A stretch of DNA of 64,000 nt from Ramlibacter agri (GCF_012927085.1 NZ_JABBFX010000004.1:186001-250000); one strand, 5' to 3'; shown: positions 1-11,193, counted from the stretch's first letter. The notes: generated by a model not told the origin, from the sequence alone. A program made the numbers and translations.

Positions 1-281
1 GCGCCGACGCCGACCGCCAGCGCGAGGTGATCGTGGCCAACGCCTACCGCGACGCGCAGAAGGTGAAGGGCGAGGGCGATGCCCAGGCCGCGGCGCTCTA
101 CGCCGAGGCCTTCGGCCGCGATCCCGCGTTCGCGCAGTTCTATCGCAGCCTCGAGGCCTACAAGTCCAGCTTCAACAAGAAGAGCGACGTGATGGTCGTG
201 GACCCGAACGGCATCGAGTTCTTCCGCGCCTTCCGCAACGGCGGCAACGCCGCTCCCGCCCCGGCCGCGCCGCACCGCTGA
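1..281 (+). CDS. hflC: HflC, C-terminal part (partial gene)
   Basis: This is the last ~93 residues of HflC, the inner-membrane SPFH/band-7 protein that with HflK forms the cage modulating the FtsH protease. The frame is open to the left edge (codons begin at position 3), so the start lies outside the window. Visible family features are the alanine/glutamate-rich helix AYRDAQKVKGEGDAQAAA, then FYRSLEAYKSSF and the terminal DVMVVDPNGIEFF block, followed by an Ala/Pro tail. A DUF2065 gene starts 5 bases after the stop, then hisZ and purA, the usual Burkholderiales order. Identification rests on these motifs and the synteny. Confidence 0.93.
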   Translation, partial: ADADRQREVIVANAYRDAQKVKGEGDAQAAALYAEAFGRDPAFAQFYRSLEAYKSSFNKKSDVMVVDPNGIEFFRAFRNGGNAAPAPAAPHR

Positions 282-286
282 AGCCG

Positions 287-475
287 GTGAGCTCGCAGGT
301 GTTCTGGGCCGCGCTGGCCCTGATGCTGGTGTTCGAAGGCTTGTTCCCCTTCCTGTCGCCGGGCGGGTGGCGCAAGACCTTCGAGAAGCTGCTCTCGCTG
401 CGCGACGGGCAGCTGCGCTTCTTCGGGCTGGTGAGCATCCTGCTGGGGCTGGTCGCCCTCTGGGCGACCCTCTGA
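287..475 (+). CDS. DUF2065 small membrane protein
   Basis: This 62-residue protein belongs to the DUF2065 family, a small inner-membrane protein of unknown role commonly placed between hflC and hisZ. It has two hydrophobic segments, roughly residues 5–22 and 44–61, separated by a short basic loop (GGWRKTFEKLLSLRDGQLR). The GTG start lies 5 bases after the hflC stop, so it is probably co-transcribed with hflKC. A strong hairpin follows immediately downstream. Confidence 0.85.
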   Translation: MSSQVFWAALALMLVFEGLFPFLSPGGWRKTFEKLLSLRDGQLRFFGLVSILLGLVALWATL

Positions 476-478
476 AGG

Positions 479-504
479 CTACCGGGGCCCGACCCCGGTA
501 GAAT
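479..504 (+). promoter_or_regulatory. hairpin overlapping a candidate -10 box before hisZ
   Basis: A perfect 9-bp stem (479–487 with 493–501, loop 488–492) sits between DUF2065 and hisZ. Its right arm ends inside TAGAAT (499–504), a good -10-like hexamer 27 bases before the hisZ ATG. A T-run follows only after seven further bases, so it is a weak terminator candidate at best. The arrangement separates the hflKC unit from hisZ–purA and may be a terminator fused to a new promoter. No convincing -35 box was found. Confidence 0.45.
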
Positions 505-531
505 CACGTTTTTAACAGCCCCCGCATTCCC

Positions 532-3062
<2,531 letters not shown>

Positions 3063-3075
3063 AGGAACACCAGGC

Positions 3076-3600
3076 ATGTTGACGGAAGACGGCAAGCACC
3101 TGTACGTCAGTTACGACGAGTACCACAACCTCTGCGAGAAGCTCGCGATCAAGGTGCACCAGTCGGGCTGGGAATTCGACACCATCCTGTGCCTGGCCCG
3201 CGGCGGCATGCGCCCGGGGGACATCCTCTCGCGCATCTTCGACAAGCCCCTGGCGATCATGTCGACCAGCTCCTACCGCGCCGACGCCGGCACGGTGCAG
3301 GGCCACCTGGACATCGCCCACTACATCACCACGCCGCGCGGCGAGATCGCGGGCAAGGTGCTGCTGGTGGACGACCTGGCGGACTCGGGCCACACCCTGC
3401 ACAAGGTGGTGGAGATGCTGCGCACCAAGTACGCCAAGATCACCGAGCTGCGCAGCGCGGTGATCTGGACCAAGGGCCTGTCCACCTTCACGTCGGACTA
3501 CTCGGTGGACTACCTGCCCACCAACCCCTGGATCCACCAGCCCTTCGAGACCTACGACTCGATGCGGCCGGAAAAGCTGATCGAGAAGTGGAAGATCTGA
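3076..3600 (+). CDS. Phosphoribosyltransferase (purine PRTase-like)
   Basis: A 174-residue type I phosphoribosyltransferase. The PRPP-binding signature VLLVDDLADSGHTL is near residues 95–108, and the upstream LARGGMRPGDILSR loop is also typical. The small domain resembles xanthine/hypoxanthine-guanine PRTases, so purine salvage is the likely role, but the exact base cannot be read from the sequence. It follows purA by 13 bases and is the last gene before a strong terminator, consistent with a hisZ–purA–PRTase operon. Confidence 0.88.
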   Translation: MLTEDGKHLYVSYDEYHNLCEKLAIKVHQSGWEFDTILCLARGGMRPGDILSRIFDKPLAIMSTSSYRADAGTVQGHLDIAHYITTPRGEIAGKVLLVDDLADSGHTLHKVVEMLRTKYAKITELRSAVIWTKGLSTFTSDYSVDYLPTNPWIHQPFETYDSMRPEKLIEKWKI

Positions 3601-3606
3601 GATGAG

Positions 3607-3631
3607 AAAGCGGCCCGCGGGCCGCTTTTTT
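3607..3631 (+). terminator. Rho-independent terminator after the purA operon
   Basis: A GC-rich palindromic stem (about 3608–3628, centred on CCCGCGGG) is followed by T6. It begins 7 bases after the PRTase stop. A short A-run on the left side means it could also stop the converging GAF gene, whose stop codon lies at 3631–3633. Confidence 0.85.
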
Positions 3632-4191
3632 CATGGGCGGCGCGGTGATTGCGGCGCCAGCGAGAGCTCCCGCGCGGGCGGCTGCGCTTTCTGCAGCCGC
3701 GCGGTGAGCAGTTCCGCGGCGTACTGCAGGCGCTTCAGGTCCTGCTCGCCGACGCCTTCGCGCGGCTGGAAGCTGAAGCAGCACAGGGTGCCGAAGGTGG
3801 CACCGTCACGCGCGGCGACCGGCGTGCTGAGGTGCGTGCCGATGGGGAAGGGCGGGGCCGGCACCTTCTTCGCCGCCACGAAGGGCCGGGCGTCGTGCAC
3901 CAGTCGCGGCAGGCGGCCGTCCACCACGTGCTGGCACCAGCTCTCCTCCAGCGGGTCCGACGCCCCGGGCCGCAACACGTTCACGCCCGGGCGGTGCTCC
4001 ACCCGCAGGATGGTGCGGCGGCCGTCGCCAAAGCGCGACACGAAGACGACGTCCATCCCCATCTTTTCGCGCAGGAGCTTCAGCACCTCCTGCACGTGGC
4101 CGTCCACCGCTTCGTCGGCGGTGTCGGCGGTGGCGACCAGCAGTTCGGCGATCTGCACATCGAGGTCATCGGGGGAGTAATCCAGCAGCAT
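3631..4191 (-). CDS. GAF domain protein
   Basis: This 186-residue protein is essentially a single GAF domain: helix-rich N-terminus, then MDVVFVSRFGDGRRTILRV, a central WCQHVVDGRLPRLVHDA segment, PIGTHLSTPVAARDG and TFGTLCCFSFQPREG. GAF domains bind small ligands or chromophores; no output domain is attached, so it may act as a stand-alone sensor or partner. I chose the ATG at 4191 because the domain begins right after it, although the frame stays open much further upstream antisense to metC. It is divergent from the metC-like gene, with 39 bases between the two starts. Confidence 0.75.
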   Translation of the reverse strand: MLLDYSPDDLDVQIAELLVATADTADEAVDGHVQEVLKLLREKMGMDVVFVSRFGDGRRTILRVEHRPGVNVLRPGASDPLEESWCQHVVDGRLPRLVHDARPFVAAKKVPAPPFPIGTHLSTPVAARDGATFGTLCCFSFQPREGVGEQDLKRLQYAAELLTARLQKAQPPARELSLAPQSPRRP

Positions 4192-4230
4192 GCTTTTGTT
4201 TGGTTTTCCAGCGGCGATAGGATAACGGCC

Positions 4231-5421
4231 ATGACCAAGCCCGTGACTGAGCTGATTCACCATCCTTACCTGCCTCCGGCAGGATTTCACGCGCCGCAGC
4301 CCGGCGTGTACAAGGCCTCGACGGTCATCTTCCCCAACGTCGCCGCCATGCGGGCGCGCGACTGGAAGCACAAGAACGGCTACACCTACGGCCTGCACGG
4401 CACGCCCACGACCTTCCTGCTGGAGGAGCGCATCGCCGCCCTGGAGCACGGCGAGCAGTGCGTGCTGGTGCCCAGCGGCCTCGCCGCCATCGCCAACGTG
4501 GACCTCGCGCTGTTGCACGCGGGCGACGAGTTGCTGCTGCCGGACAACGTCTACGGCCCGAGCAAGGCCCTCGCCAACGGCGAGCTGAAGAACTGGGGCA
4601 TCACCCACCAGCTGTACGACCCGATGAAGCCGGCCGACCTGGAGGCGCGCATCGGGCCCAAGACGAAGCTGGTGTGGGTGGAAGCCCCGGGCTCGGTGAC
4701 GATGGAGTTCCCGCCCCTCGGCGAGCTGGCCCGGGTCTGCAAGGCCAAGGGCGTCCTGTGCGCCCTGGACAACACCTGGGGCGCGGGGCTGGCCTTCGAT
4801 GGCTTCGCCGCCGGCGCCGACATCGTGGCGCAGGCCCTCACCAAGTACCCCAGCGGCGGCGGCGACGTGCTGATGGGAAGCATCGTCACGCGCGACCAGG
4901 AACTGCACGAGCAATTGAAGCTGACGCACATGCGCCTGGGCTGGGGCGTGGCGGGCAACGACGCCGAGGCGGTGCTGCGTTCGCTGCCCAGCCTGGACGT
5001 GCGCTATCGCGCCCAGGACCGCGCCGCGCGCGAGCTGGCGCGCTGGCTGCGCGGGCGCGTGGAGGTGGCGCAGGTGCTGCATCCGGCCCTGAGCGGCTCG
5101 CCCGGCTACGAGAACTGGAAGGCGCTGTGCGGCATCGACGGCCTGGCCGCGGGCCTGTTCTCCGTGGTGTTCGACGGCCGCTTCCAGGCGGCGCAGGTCG
5201 ACGCCTTCTGCGACCGCCTGAAGCTGTTCAAGCTCGGTTATTCCTGGGGCGGCCCGATCAGCCTGGTGGTGCCCTACGACATCCCCGCCATGCGCACCGC
5301 GCAGTTGGGGACCTGGACGCAGCCGGGCATCCTGGTGCGATTCTCCGTGGGCCTGGAGGCCGTGGAAGACCTGCGGGCGGACCTGGAGCAGGCCCTCGAG
5401 GCGCTGCGCGGCAAATCGTGA
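4231..5421 (+). CDS. metC: Cystathionine beta-lyase-type PLP enzyme
   Basis: A 396-residue Cys/Met-metabolism PLP enzyme, best matched to cystathionine beta-lyase (cystathionine to homocysteine, pyruvate and ammonia). Recognisable features are YTYGLHGTPTTFLLEERIA near residue 50, the PLP phosphate loop, LDNTWGAGLAFDG with the cofactor-binding Asp, and LTKYPSGGGDVLMG with the Schiff-base lysine at about residue 205. The C-terminus has the usual SWGGPISLVVPYD and ILVRFSVGLEAVEDL blocks. ATG 4231 is chosen as the family start; the frame extends upstream only as an antisense shadow of the GAF gene. The next gene overlaps its stop by 4 bases. Confidence 0.9.
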   Translation: MTKPVTELIHHPYLPPAGFHAPQPGVYKASTVIFPNVAAMRARDWKHKNGYTYGLHGTPTTFLLEERIAALEHGEQCVLVPSGLAAIANVDLALLHAGDELLLPDNVYGPSKALANGELKNWGITHQLYDPMKPADLEARIGPKTKLVWVEAPGSVTMEFPPLGELARVCKAKGVLCALDNTWGAGLAFDGFAAGADIVAQALTKYPSGGGDVLMGSIVTRDQELHEQLKLTHMRLGWGVAGNDAEAVLRSLPSLDVRYRAQDRAARELARWLRGRVEVAQVLHPALSGSPGYENWKALCGIDGLAAGLFSVVFDGRFQAAQVDAFCDRLKLFKLGYSWGGPISLVVPYDIPAMRTAQLGTWTQPGILVRFSVGLEAVEDLRADLEQALEALRGKS

Positions 5422-6188
5422 ACGAAGCCCTGCCGCCGGCCGCTCCGGCCCTGCCGCACGTGCGCAGGCTGGCGTTCGGCGCGCCGCTGGCCTGGCTGGC
5501 CCGCGGCGCGCGGGACCTGCGGCGGCAGCCGGGGATCGCGCTGTTCTACGGCGCCTGCTTCTGGGCGATGGCAGCGGTCCTGGCGGCGGTGTTCCGGAGC
5601 AAGCCGGAATACACGATGACCATCGTCTCCGGCTGCCTGCTGGTGGGGCCTTTCCTGGCGATGGGCCTCTACGAAGTCAGCCGGCGGCTGGAACGGGGCG
5701 AGCGGCCCGACTTCGGCTCGTCGCTCACCTGCTGGCAGCGCCACCTGGGGAGCATGGGCCTGCTGGTCCTGGTGCTGACCTTGCTGGAGCTGCTGTGGGG
5801 CCGCGCCTCGCTGGTGGTGTTCGCGGTGTTCTTCGACACCGGCATGCCGTCGACGGCCAGCGTGCTGCAGGCGGTGTTCAACCCGCGCAACTGGGAGTTC
5901 CTGGCCGTCTACCTGGTGGTGGGCGGCTTGTTCGCGGCCCTGGTCTTCTGCACCACCGCGGTCTCGATCCCGATGATCCTGGACCGCGACACCGATGCCA
6001 TCACGGCGGCCCTCACCAGCTTCCAGGCCGTGTTGCAGAACGCGGGTGCGATGCTGCTGTGGGGCGCGCTGGTCGTGGCGCTCACGCTGCTGGCGCTTTG
6101 GCCCTGGAGCCTGGGGCTGCTGGTGGTCGGCCCGTGGCTGGGGCACGCCACCTGGCATGCCTATCGCGACGCGGTGACCTGGGATTAG
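5418..6188 (+). CDS. DUF2189 multi-pass membrane protein
   Basis: A 256-residue hydrophobic protein with about six membrane segments, matching the DUF2189 family of unknown function. The N-terminal VRRLAFGAPLAWLARGARDL and the loop EVSRRLERGERPDFGSSL are typical of this family. The GTG start overlaps the metC stop (GTGA), implying translational coupling. Its stop overlaps the converging mnmH stop by 4 bases. There is no obvious link to methionine metabolism. Confidence 0.8.
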   Translation: MNEALPPAAPALPHVRRLAFGAPLAWLARGARDLRRQPGIALFYGACFWAMAAVLAAVFRSKPEYTMTIVSGCLLVGPFLAMGLYEVSRRLERGERPDFGSSLTCWQRHLGSMGLLVLVLTLLELLWGRASLVVFAVFFDTGMPSTASVLQAVFNPRNWEFLAVYLVVGGLFAALVFCTTAVSIPMILDRDTDAITAALTSFQAVLQNAGAMLLWGALVVALTLLALWPWSLGLLVVGPWLGHATWHAYRDAVTWD

Positions 6189-7237
6189 GAAACGAGGGTC
6201 CGCGCGAGTTCGGCCATCGCTTCCGGCGTGCGGTCCCGCGGCGCGATCACTGGCGCGTCGCCGAAGCTCTTGAAGTTCCGCGCGGTCGAACTCGCATAGC
6301 CCGGGTCGTAGTGCTTCACCAGCAGCTCGCGCACCACGTCCTCCACCTGTCCCGCGCGCACCTGGGCCTGCCACGACTTCACCTGTTCGCGGCCACGCAA
6401 CTGCACCAGCGCTTCCAGCCGGGCGCAGAAGAACTCCGGGTCCTGCGCGAAGAAGGCGTAGTCCTCCAGCAGCAGCTTCACGCGCTCGTCCTCGGACAGC
6501 TCCAGGCGCAGGCAGGCGCTCGCCCGCATGGCCGTGATCAGCGCTTCCGGCACCGCCAGGTTGCCGACCTTGCGGCTCTCGCTCTCGACGAACACGGGGC
6601 GCGCCGGGTCGAAGCCGCGCAGCTTCTCCCAGACCAGGGTATCGAAGCGCTTCTGCGTCGGCTGCGGCTGCCCGGGGATGAGCCCCAGCACCGAGCTGCG
6701 ATGGCTGGCCAGCGCCTCCAGGTCCAGCACTTGCGCGCCGGCGGCTTCCAGGGCCTGCAGCAGGCGCGTCTTGCCGGAGCCGGTGGGGCCGCAGACCACG
6801 CGGTACTGCAGCTTTTGCGCGAGCGCCGGCAGGTCCGCCAGCACCGCCGCGCGGAAGGCCTTGTAGCCGCCTTCCACCAGGTGCACGCGGAAGCCGATCT
6901 GCCCCAGCACCAGCGCCAGCGAGTTGCTGCGCTGGCCGCCGCGCCAGCAGTACACCAGCGGCTGCCAGCCCTTGGGCTTGTCCATCACGCCGGCGGCGAT
7001 GTGGCGCGAGATGTTCGCCGCCACCAGGTGGGCGCCGCGCTTGCGCGCCTCGAAGGGGTTGACCTGCTTGTATAGCGTGCCGACCTCGGCGCGCTCGGCG
7101 TCGTTCAGCGAGGGCCAGTTGATCGCGCCTGGCAGCCGGTCTTCGGCATACTCCGACTCGCTGCGCGCGTCGATGACCGCGTCGAAGCCGCCCAGGCGCG
7201 CGATGGCCTCGGCGGCAGGAATGTTCACCACGCTCAT
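6185..7237 (-). CDS. mnmH: tRNA 2-selenouridine synthase
   Basis: MnmH/SelU (350 residues) converts 2-thiouridine to 2-selenouridine at the tRNA wobble position using selenophosphate, through a geranylated intermediate. The N-terminal rhodanese domain carries the catalytic Cys in VYCWRGGQRS (about residue 96). A P-loop GPTGSGKTRLL follows near residue 149, and the C-terminal half is the usual helical region. No selD or selA is in the window, so selenium supply must come from elsewhere. It lies directly downstream of the SGNH esterase gene with a 4-base overlap. Confidence 0.93.
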   Translation of the reverse strand: MSVVNIPAAEAIARLGGFDAVIDARSESEYAEDRLPGAINWPSLNDAERAEVGTLYKQVNPFEARKRGAHLVAANISRHIAAGVMDKPKGWQPLVYCWRGGQRSNSLALVLGQIGFRVHLVEGGYKAFRAAVLADLPALAQKLQYRVVCGPTGSGKTRLLQALEAAGAQVLDLEALASHRSSVLGLIPGQPQPTQKRFDTLVWEKLRGFDPARPVFVESESRKVGNLAVPEALITAMRASACLRLELSEDERVKLLLEDYAFFAQDPEFFCARLEALVQLRGREQVKSWQAQVRAGQVEDVVRELLVKHYDPGYASSTARNFKSFGDAPVIAPRDRTPEAMAELARTLVS

Positions 7238-7881
7238 TTCAACTGCTTCTTCAGTTCCGGCCAGACGTTGTCCAGGATCAGCGGATGCGCCTCTTCCTTG
7301 GGGTGGATGCGGTCGGCCTGGAACATGCGCAGGCCGTCCGGCACGTCGGCCACGTTGTGCAGCAGGAAGGGCACCAGCCCCGCCTTGTTGTCCTTAGCCA
7401 CCTTGGGGAACACCGCGCCGAAGCGCTGCGTGTAGTCGCTGCCGTAGTTGGGCGGCACCTGCATGCCCACCAGCAGCACCCGGGCGCCGGCCTTCTGCGC
7501 CGCCTGCGTCATGGCGTTCAGGTTGTCCTCGGTCATCGCCAGCGGCAGCCCGCGCAGGGCGTCGTTGGCGCCCAGCTCCAGGATCACGTGGGTGGGCTTC
7601 AGCTGGTTCAGCAGCCCGGGCAGGCGCGAGCGGCCGCCGGCCGTGGTGTCGCCGCTGATGCTGGCGTTGACCACCTTGGCGGGGATTTTCTCCCTGGCCA
7701 GCCGCTGCTCCAGCAAAGCCACCCAGCCGCTGCCCCGCTTCAGGCCATACTCGGCGCTGAGCGAGTCGCCCACGACCAGGATGACCGGCGGGGCGCCCGG
7801 CGCCGCGGCGGAGGCACCCGCGTAAGCGGCTGCTAATCCAGCCGCGATAAAGTCACGCCGCGTCCAAGCCGCAGAACGCAT
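7234..7881 (-). CDS. SGNH arylesterase / lysophospholipase (TesA-like)
   Basis: A 215-residue SGNH hydrolase like E. coli TesA (thioesterase I/lysophospholipase L1). The catalytic blocks are VVGDSLSAEYG (nucleophile Ser), ISGDTTAGG, ELGANDALRG and DRIHPKEEAH (Asp–His). The N-terminus has a twin-arginine-like signal, TRRDFIAAGLAAAYAGASA, suggesting export. I chose ATG 7881 over 7902 because the signal peptide follows it naturally. That start shares the sequence CATG with the divergent ABC ATPase start. Head-to-head tesA and ybbA is conserved in many proteobacteria. Confidence 0.88.
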   Translation of the reverse strand: MRSAAWTRRDFIAAGLAAAYAGASAAAPGAPPVILVVGDSLSAEYGLKRGSGWVALLEQRLAREKIPAKVVNASISGDTTAGGRSRLPGLLNQLKPTHVILELGANDALRGLPLAMTEDNLNAMTQAAQKAGARVLLVGMQVPPNYGSDYTQRFGAVFPKVAKDNKAGLVPFLLHNVADVPDGLRMFQADRIHPKEEAHPLILDNVWPELKKQLK

Positions 7882-8572
7882 GTCCGAACCCATCATCTCC
7901 ATCCAGCACGTCTACAAATCCGTCACCGATTCCACGGGGACGCTCGACATTCTCCGCGATATCGATTTCGCCCTGGCGCCGCGGGAAACCGCGGCCATCG
8001 TAGGCGCCTCGGGCTCGGGCAAGAGCACGCTGCTGTCGATCATCGCCGGCCTGGACACGCCCACCCGCGGCCGGGTGTTGCTGGCCGGCCAGGACCTGTT
8101 CACGCTGGACGAGGACGAGCGGGCGGCGCTGCGGGCCCGCCAGGTGGGTTTCGTGTTCCAGAGCTTCCAGCTGATGGGGAACCTGACGGCGCTGGAAAAC
8201 GTGATGCTGCCGCTGGAACTGGCCGGCCGGCGCGACGCCCGCAAGGCTGCCGCCGAGATGCTGGCCCGGGTCGGGCTGTCCGAACGGCTGGGGCACTACC
8301 CCCGCGTGCTTTCGGGCGGCGAACAGCAGCGCGTGGCGCTGGCCCGCGCCTTTGTCGTGCAGCCGGCCGTGCTGCTGGCCGACGAGCCGACCGGCAGCCT
8401 GGACTTCGCCACCGGCGAGACGGTGATGAACCTGATGTTCGACCTGAACCGGGAACAAGGCACGACCCTGGTGCTGGTGACGCACGACCGCGGCATCGCC
8501 GAGCGTTGCGACCGCCGCATCACCATCGACGCCGGACGGGTCGGCAGCGACACCGGCGCGATCACCGCATAG
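7880..8572 (+). CDS. ABC transporter ATP-binding protein (YbbA/LolD type)
   Basis: A 230-residue ABC ATPase of the MacB/LolD/YbbA group. Walker [13 protein letters not shown]-loop [11 protein letters not shown], signature [14 protein letters not shown], Walker [12 protein letters not shown] and the switch His (LVTHDRG) are intact. It is divergent from the TesA-like gene, as ybbA is in E. coli, but the large FtsX-type permease (YbbP) that normally follows is absent and rlmB comes next. The permease may be elsewhere, or this ATPase serves another partner. Confidence 0.88.
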   Translation: MSEPIISIQHVYKSVTDSTGTLDILRDIDFALAPRETAAIVGASGSGKSTLLSIIAGLDTPTRGRVLLAGQDLFTLDEDERAALRARQVGFVFQSFQLMGNLTALENVMLPLELAGRRDARKAAAEMLARVGLSERLGHYPRVLSGGEQQRVALARAFVVQPAVLLADEPTGSLDFATGETVMNLMFDLNREQGTTLVLVTHDRGIAERCDRRITIDAGRVGSDTGAITA

Positions 8573-8605
8573 CGCCCCACCCGCCGGGAGGGGGCCCGGG
8601 GGCGG

Positions 8606-8621
8606 GATAATCCGGGCAATG
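8606..8621 (+). promoter_or_regulatory. Candidate -10 box very close to rlmB ATG
   Basis: GATAAT (8606–8611) lies only 7 bases before the rlmB ATG (8619–8621). If used as a -10 box it would give an almost leaderless transcript. No clear -35 box or ribosome binding site is visible, so this remains a candidate. Confidence 0.3.
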
Positions 8622-9362
8622 TCGACTTCCCCCAAAGTCCTGTTCGGTTTCCACGCCGTGGGCGTGCGCCTGCGTACCGCGCCAGGCTCCATCATCGAAA
8701 TCTACGTCGAGGCGACGCGCAAGGACGCGCGCATGCGGCAATTCCTCCACAAGGTCCAGGAGGCCGGGCTGCGCACCATCGAGGGCGATGCCCTGCGCCT
8801 GGCCAAGCTGGCCGGCAGCGCCGGCCACCAGGGCGTGGTGGCACGCGTCGCGCCGATTCCGGTGCAGACCTCGCTCGACGACCTGCTGGATGGCCTGGAA
8901 GGCCCGCCGCTGCTGCTGGTGCTGGATGGCGTGACCGATCCGCACAACCTCGGTGCCTGCCTGCGCGTGGCCGATGGCGCCGGCGCGCACGCCGTGATCG
9001 CGCCCAAGGACCACGCCGTGGGCATCAATGCCACGGTGGCCAAGGTGGCCAGTGGCGCCGCCGAGACGGTGCCGTACTTCATGGTGACCAACCTGGCCCG
9101 CACCCTGGGCGAGTTGAAGGAGCGCAGCATCTGGTGCCTGGGCCTCTCGGACGAGGCCGACCATTCGCTGTACCAGAGCGACCTGAAGACGCCCACGGCG
9201 CTGGTGCTCGGTGCCGAGGGCACCGGCCTGCGCCAGCTGACGCGCAAGACCTGCGATGGGCTGGTGTCCATTCCCATGCTGGGCGGGGTCGAGAGCCTGA
9301 ACGTCTCCGTGGCCAGTGGCATCTGCCTGTACGAGGCGGTGCGACAGCGGCAGGCAAAATGA
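8619..9362 (+). CDS. rlmB: 23S rRNA (guanosine-2251 2'-O) methyltransferase
   Basis: RlmB (247 residues) is a SpoU/SPOUT methyltransferase that 2'-O-methylates G2251 in the 23S rRNA P-loop. The N-terminal RNA-binding domain is followed by the three SpoU motifs: [30 protein letters not shown] and [15 protein letters not shown], which form the knotted SAM site. The length is normal. Its TGA overlaps the ATG of the FAD oxidoreductase gene (ATGA), so the downstream FAD–sirtuin–lipoprotein set is probably co-transcribed. Confidence 0.95.
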   Translation: MSTSPKVLFGFHAVGVRLRTAPGSIIEIYVEATRKDARMRQFLHKVQEAGLRTIEGDALRLAKLAGSAGHQGVVARVAPIPVQTSLDDLLDGLEGPPLLLVLDGVTDPHNLGACLRVADGAGAHAVIAPKDHAVGINATVAKVASGAAETVPYFMVTNLARTLGELKERSIWCLGLSDEADHSLYQSDLKTPTALVLGAEGTGLRQLTRKTCDGLVSIPMLGGVESLNVSVASGICLYEAVRQRQAK

Positions 9363-10474
9363 CCTGGGACCTGGTCGTGGTCGGCGCGAGCTTCGCCGGC
9401 CTCGCATGCGCCCGGTCCGCGGCGCTGGCCGGCCTGTCCGTGCTGGTCCTGGAAAAGAAGACGAGCTCCGGCGCGCGGCTGCACACGACGGGCCTGATCG
9501 TCAAGGATGCGATCGACGAGGTCGCCTGGCTGCGCGAGCTGCCGTCCCACCTGGTGCGGCGCATCGACGGCGTGCGGATGTATGCCCCCAACCTGCGCCA
9601 CCTGGACCTGCATGCGCCGGGCTATTACTTCTGGGCCACGGACACGACAGGCTTGCTGGACTGGATGGTGGGCTCGGTGCGCGCGGCCGGCGCTGAGGTG
9701 CGGCTGGAAACGCTCTTCACCGAAGCGCGCTGGCACGAGGCCGAGCGCCAGTGGACCATCCCGCTCGCGGGCGGCGAGGAACTGCGGGCGCGCTATCTCG
9801 TGGGCGCCGACGGGCCGTTCTCGCGCGTGGCCAAGTCGCTGGGCCTGTCGCAGAACCGCGAGTTCCTGTTCGGCGTGGAGCACGAATACTCGGACGCCGA
9901 GATGGAGCGCAACTTCCTGCACTGCTTCCTGGACCGCGAGCTCGCGCCGGGCTACATCGGCTGGGCGGTGTCCAGCGTGGGCACGGCGCAGATCGGCCTG
10001 GCGCGCCGCGTGCAGCCCGGCTCCGGCCATGGCCGCCTGCGGCTCGATGCGCTGCTGGCGAAGACGGCCGGCGTCGTGCGGCCGGTGGGCGAGCCGCGCT
10101 CGGTGCGCGCCGGCATGATTCCCTGCGGGGGCCTGCTGCCGCGCGTGGCGCAACCCGGCGCGCTGCTGGTGGGCGACGCGGCGGGCCTGGTTTCGCCGGC
10201 CACCGCCGGCGGCATCAAGACCGCGCTGCTGCATGGCCAGCAGGCGGGCGAAGCGGTGGCTGCTTTCCGCGCTGGCCGCGCCGCGGATCCGGCCGAATGG
10301 CTGCCGGCGAAGTTTCCGAGCTTCCGCACCAAGCGCCTGGTGCGCCGGCTGTTCGAGATCCTGCAGAACGACTGGGCCTTCAACGTGCTGCTGGGGACGG
10401 CGCCCATGCGCAAGCTGGCGGAGGAGGTGTACTTCCACCGCAAGGCGCATGCGGAGCTCGGGGCGAAGCCTTGA
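9359..10474 (+). CDS. FAD-dependent oxidoreductase, geranylgeranyl-reductase-like
   Basis: A 371-residue flavoprotein of the geranylgeranyl reductase/NAD(P)-FAD oxidoreductase type. The N-terminal dinucleotide motif [17 protein letters not shown] (GxSxxG variant), a central [19 protein letters not shown] and the [20 protein letters not shown] flavin-binding block are clear. The C-terminal region is helical and basic. The substrate cannot be read from the sequence; lipid or isoprenoid reduction is a family-level guess. The ATG overlaps the rlmB stop, and the downstream sirtuin TTG overlaps this gene's stop. Confidence 0.83.
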   Translation: MTWDLVVVGASFAGLACARSAALAGLSVLVLEKKTSSGARLHTTGLIVKDAIDEVAWLRELPSHLVRRIDGVRMYAPNLRHLDLHAPGYYFWATDTTGLLDWMVGSVRAAGAEVRLETLFTEARWHEAERQWTIPLAGGEELRARYLVGADGPFSRVAKSLGLSQNREFLFGVEHEYSDAEMERNFLHCFLDRELAPGYIGWAVSSVGTAQIGLARRVQPGSGHGRLRLDALLAKTAGVVRPVGEPRSVRAGMIPCGGLLPRVAQPGALLVGDAAGLVSPATAGGIKTALLHGQQAGEAVAAFRAGRAADPAEWLPAKFPSFRTKRLVRRLFEILQNDWAFNVLLGTAPMRKLAEEVYFHRKAHAELGAKP

Positions 10475-11190
10475 CCGTTGACGTGGTCCGCGGTTGGTTG
10501 CGCGCGGCGGATCGCGTCGTGCTGCTGTCCGGCGCCGGCATGAGCGCGGAGTCCGGCGTGCCCACCTTCCGTGATGCGCAGACCGGGCTGTGGGCGAAGT
10601 TCCGGCCCGAGGACCTGGCGACCGAGGACGCCTTCCGGCGCGACCCGCGCATGGTGTGGGACTGGTACGCAATGCGGCGCGAGATGGTGGCGAAGGTATC
10701 TCCCAACGCCGGCCACCTGGCGGTCGCAGCGTTCCAGCAGCGGCATCCCGGCCGGCTCACCGTCGCCACGCAGAACGTCGACGGCCTGCACCAGGGCGCC
10801 GGCTCGCCGGGCGTGCTGGCCCTGCACGGGAACGTCGCGGAGGACAAGTGGCTGGATGCCTCGCGCCCCTGCTGCCTGGCGCAGACGCCGGTGCCGGGTC
10901 ATCCGCCCTCCTGCGCCACGTGCGGCAACCTGCGCCGGCCGGCGGTGGTGTGGTTCGGCGAGATGCTGCCGGCGGACGTGCTCGCGGCCGCCGAAGAGGC
11001 CGCTGCCGCTTGCGACCTGATGCTGGTGGTGGGGACGTCCGGCGTGGTCTACCCCGCGGCCGGCCTGGCGCGTGCCACGCGCGGGCGGGTCGTGGTCGTG
11101 AACCCCGTCGCCAGCGAACTGGATGATGCCGCCGACGTGGTGTTGCGCGGGACGGCGGCGACCTTGCTGCCGCAACTGCTGGAGGATTGA
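10471..11190 (+). CDS. NAD-dependent protein deacylase (Sir2 family)
   Basis: A 239-residue sirtuin that removes lysine acyl groups using NAD. The NAD motif GAGMSAESGVPTFRD (about residues 21–35), TQNVDGLHQGAG, the catalytic His in LALHGN (about 119) and a later VVGTSGVVYPAA are present. The zinc module is unusual in that the first pair is adjacent (PCC) rather than CxxC, while the second is CATC. TTG 10471 overlaps the preceding stop (TTGA); GTG 10483 is an alternative start. It lies within a coupled operon after the FAD oxidoreductase. Confidence 0.88.
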   Translation: MTVDVVRGWLRAADRVVLLSGAGMSAESGVPTFRDAQTGLWAKFRPEDLATEDAFRRDPRMVWDWYAMRREMVAKVSPNAGHLAVAAFQQRHPGRLTVATQNVDGLHQGAGSPGVLALHGNVAEDKWLDASRPCCLAQTPVPGHPPSCATCGNLRRPAVVWFGEMLPADVLAAAEEAAAACDLMLVVGTSGVVYPAAGLARATRGRVVVVNPVASELDDAADVVLRGTAATLLPQLLED

Positions 11191-11193
11191 TCC

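Noticed and set aside
4192..5082. N-terminal extension of the GAF protein frame
   Set aside because: The extension is antisense to metC and low-complexity; the GAF domain begins at ATG 4191.
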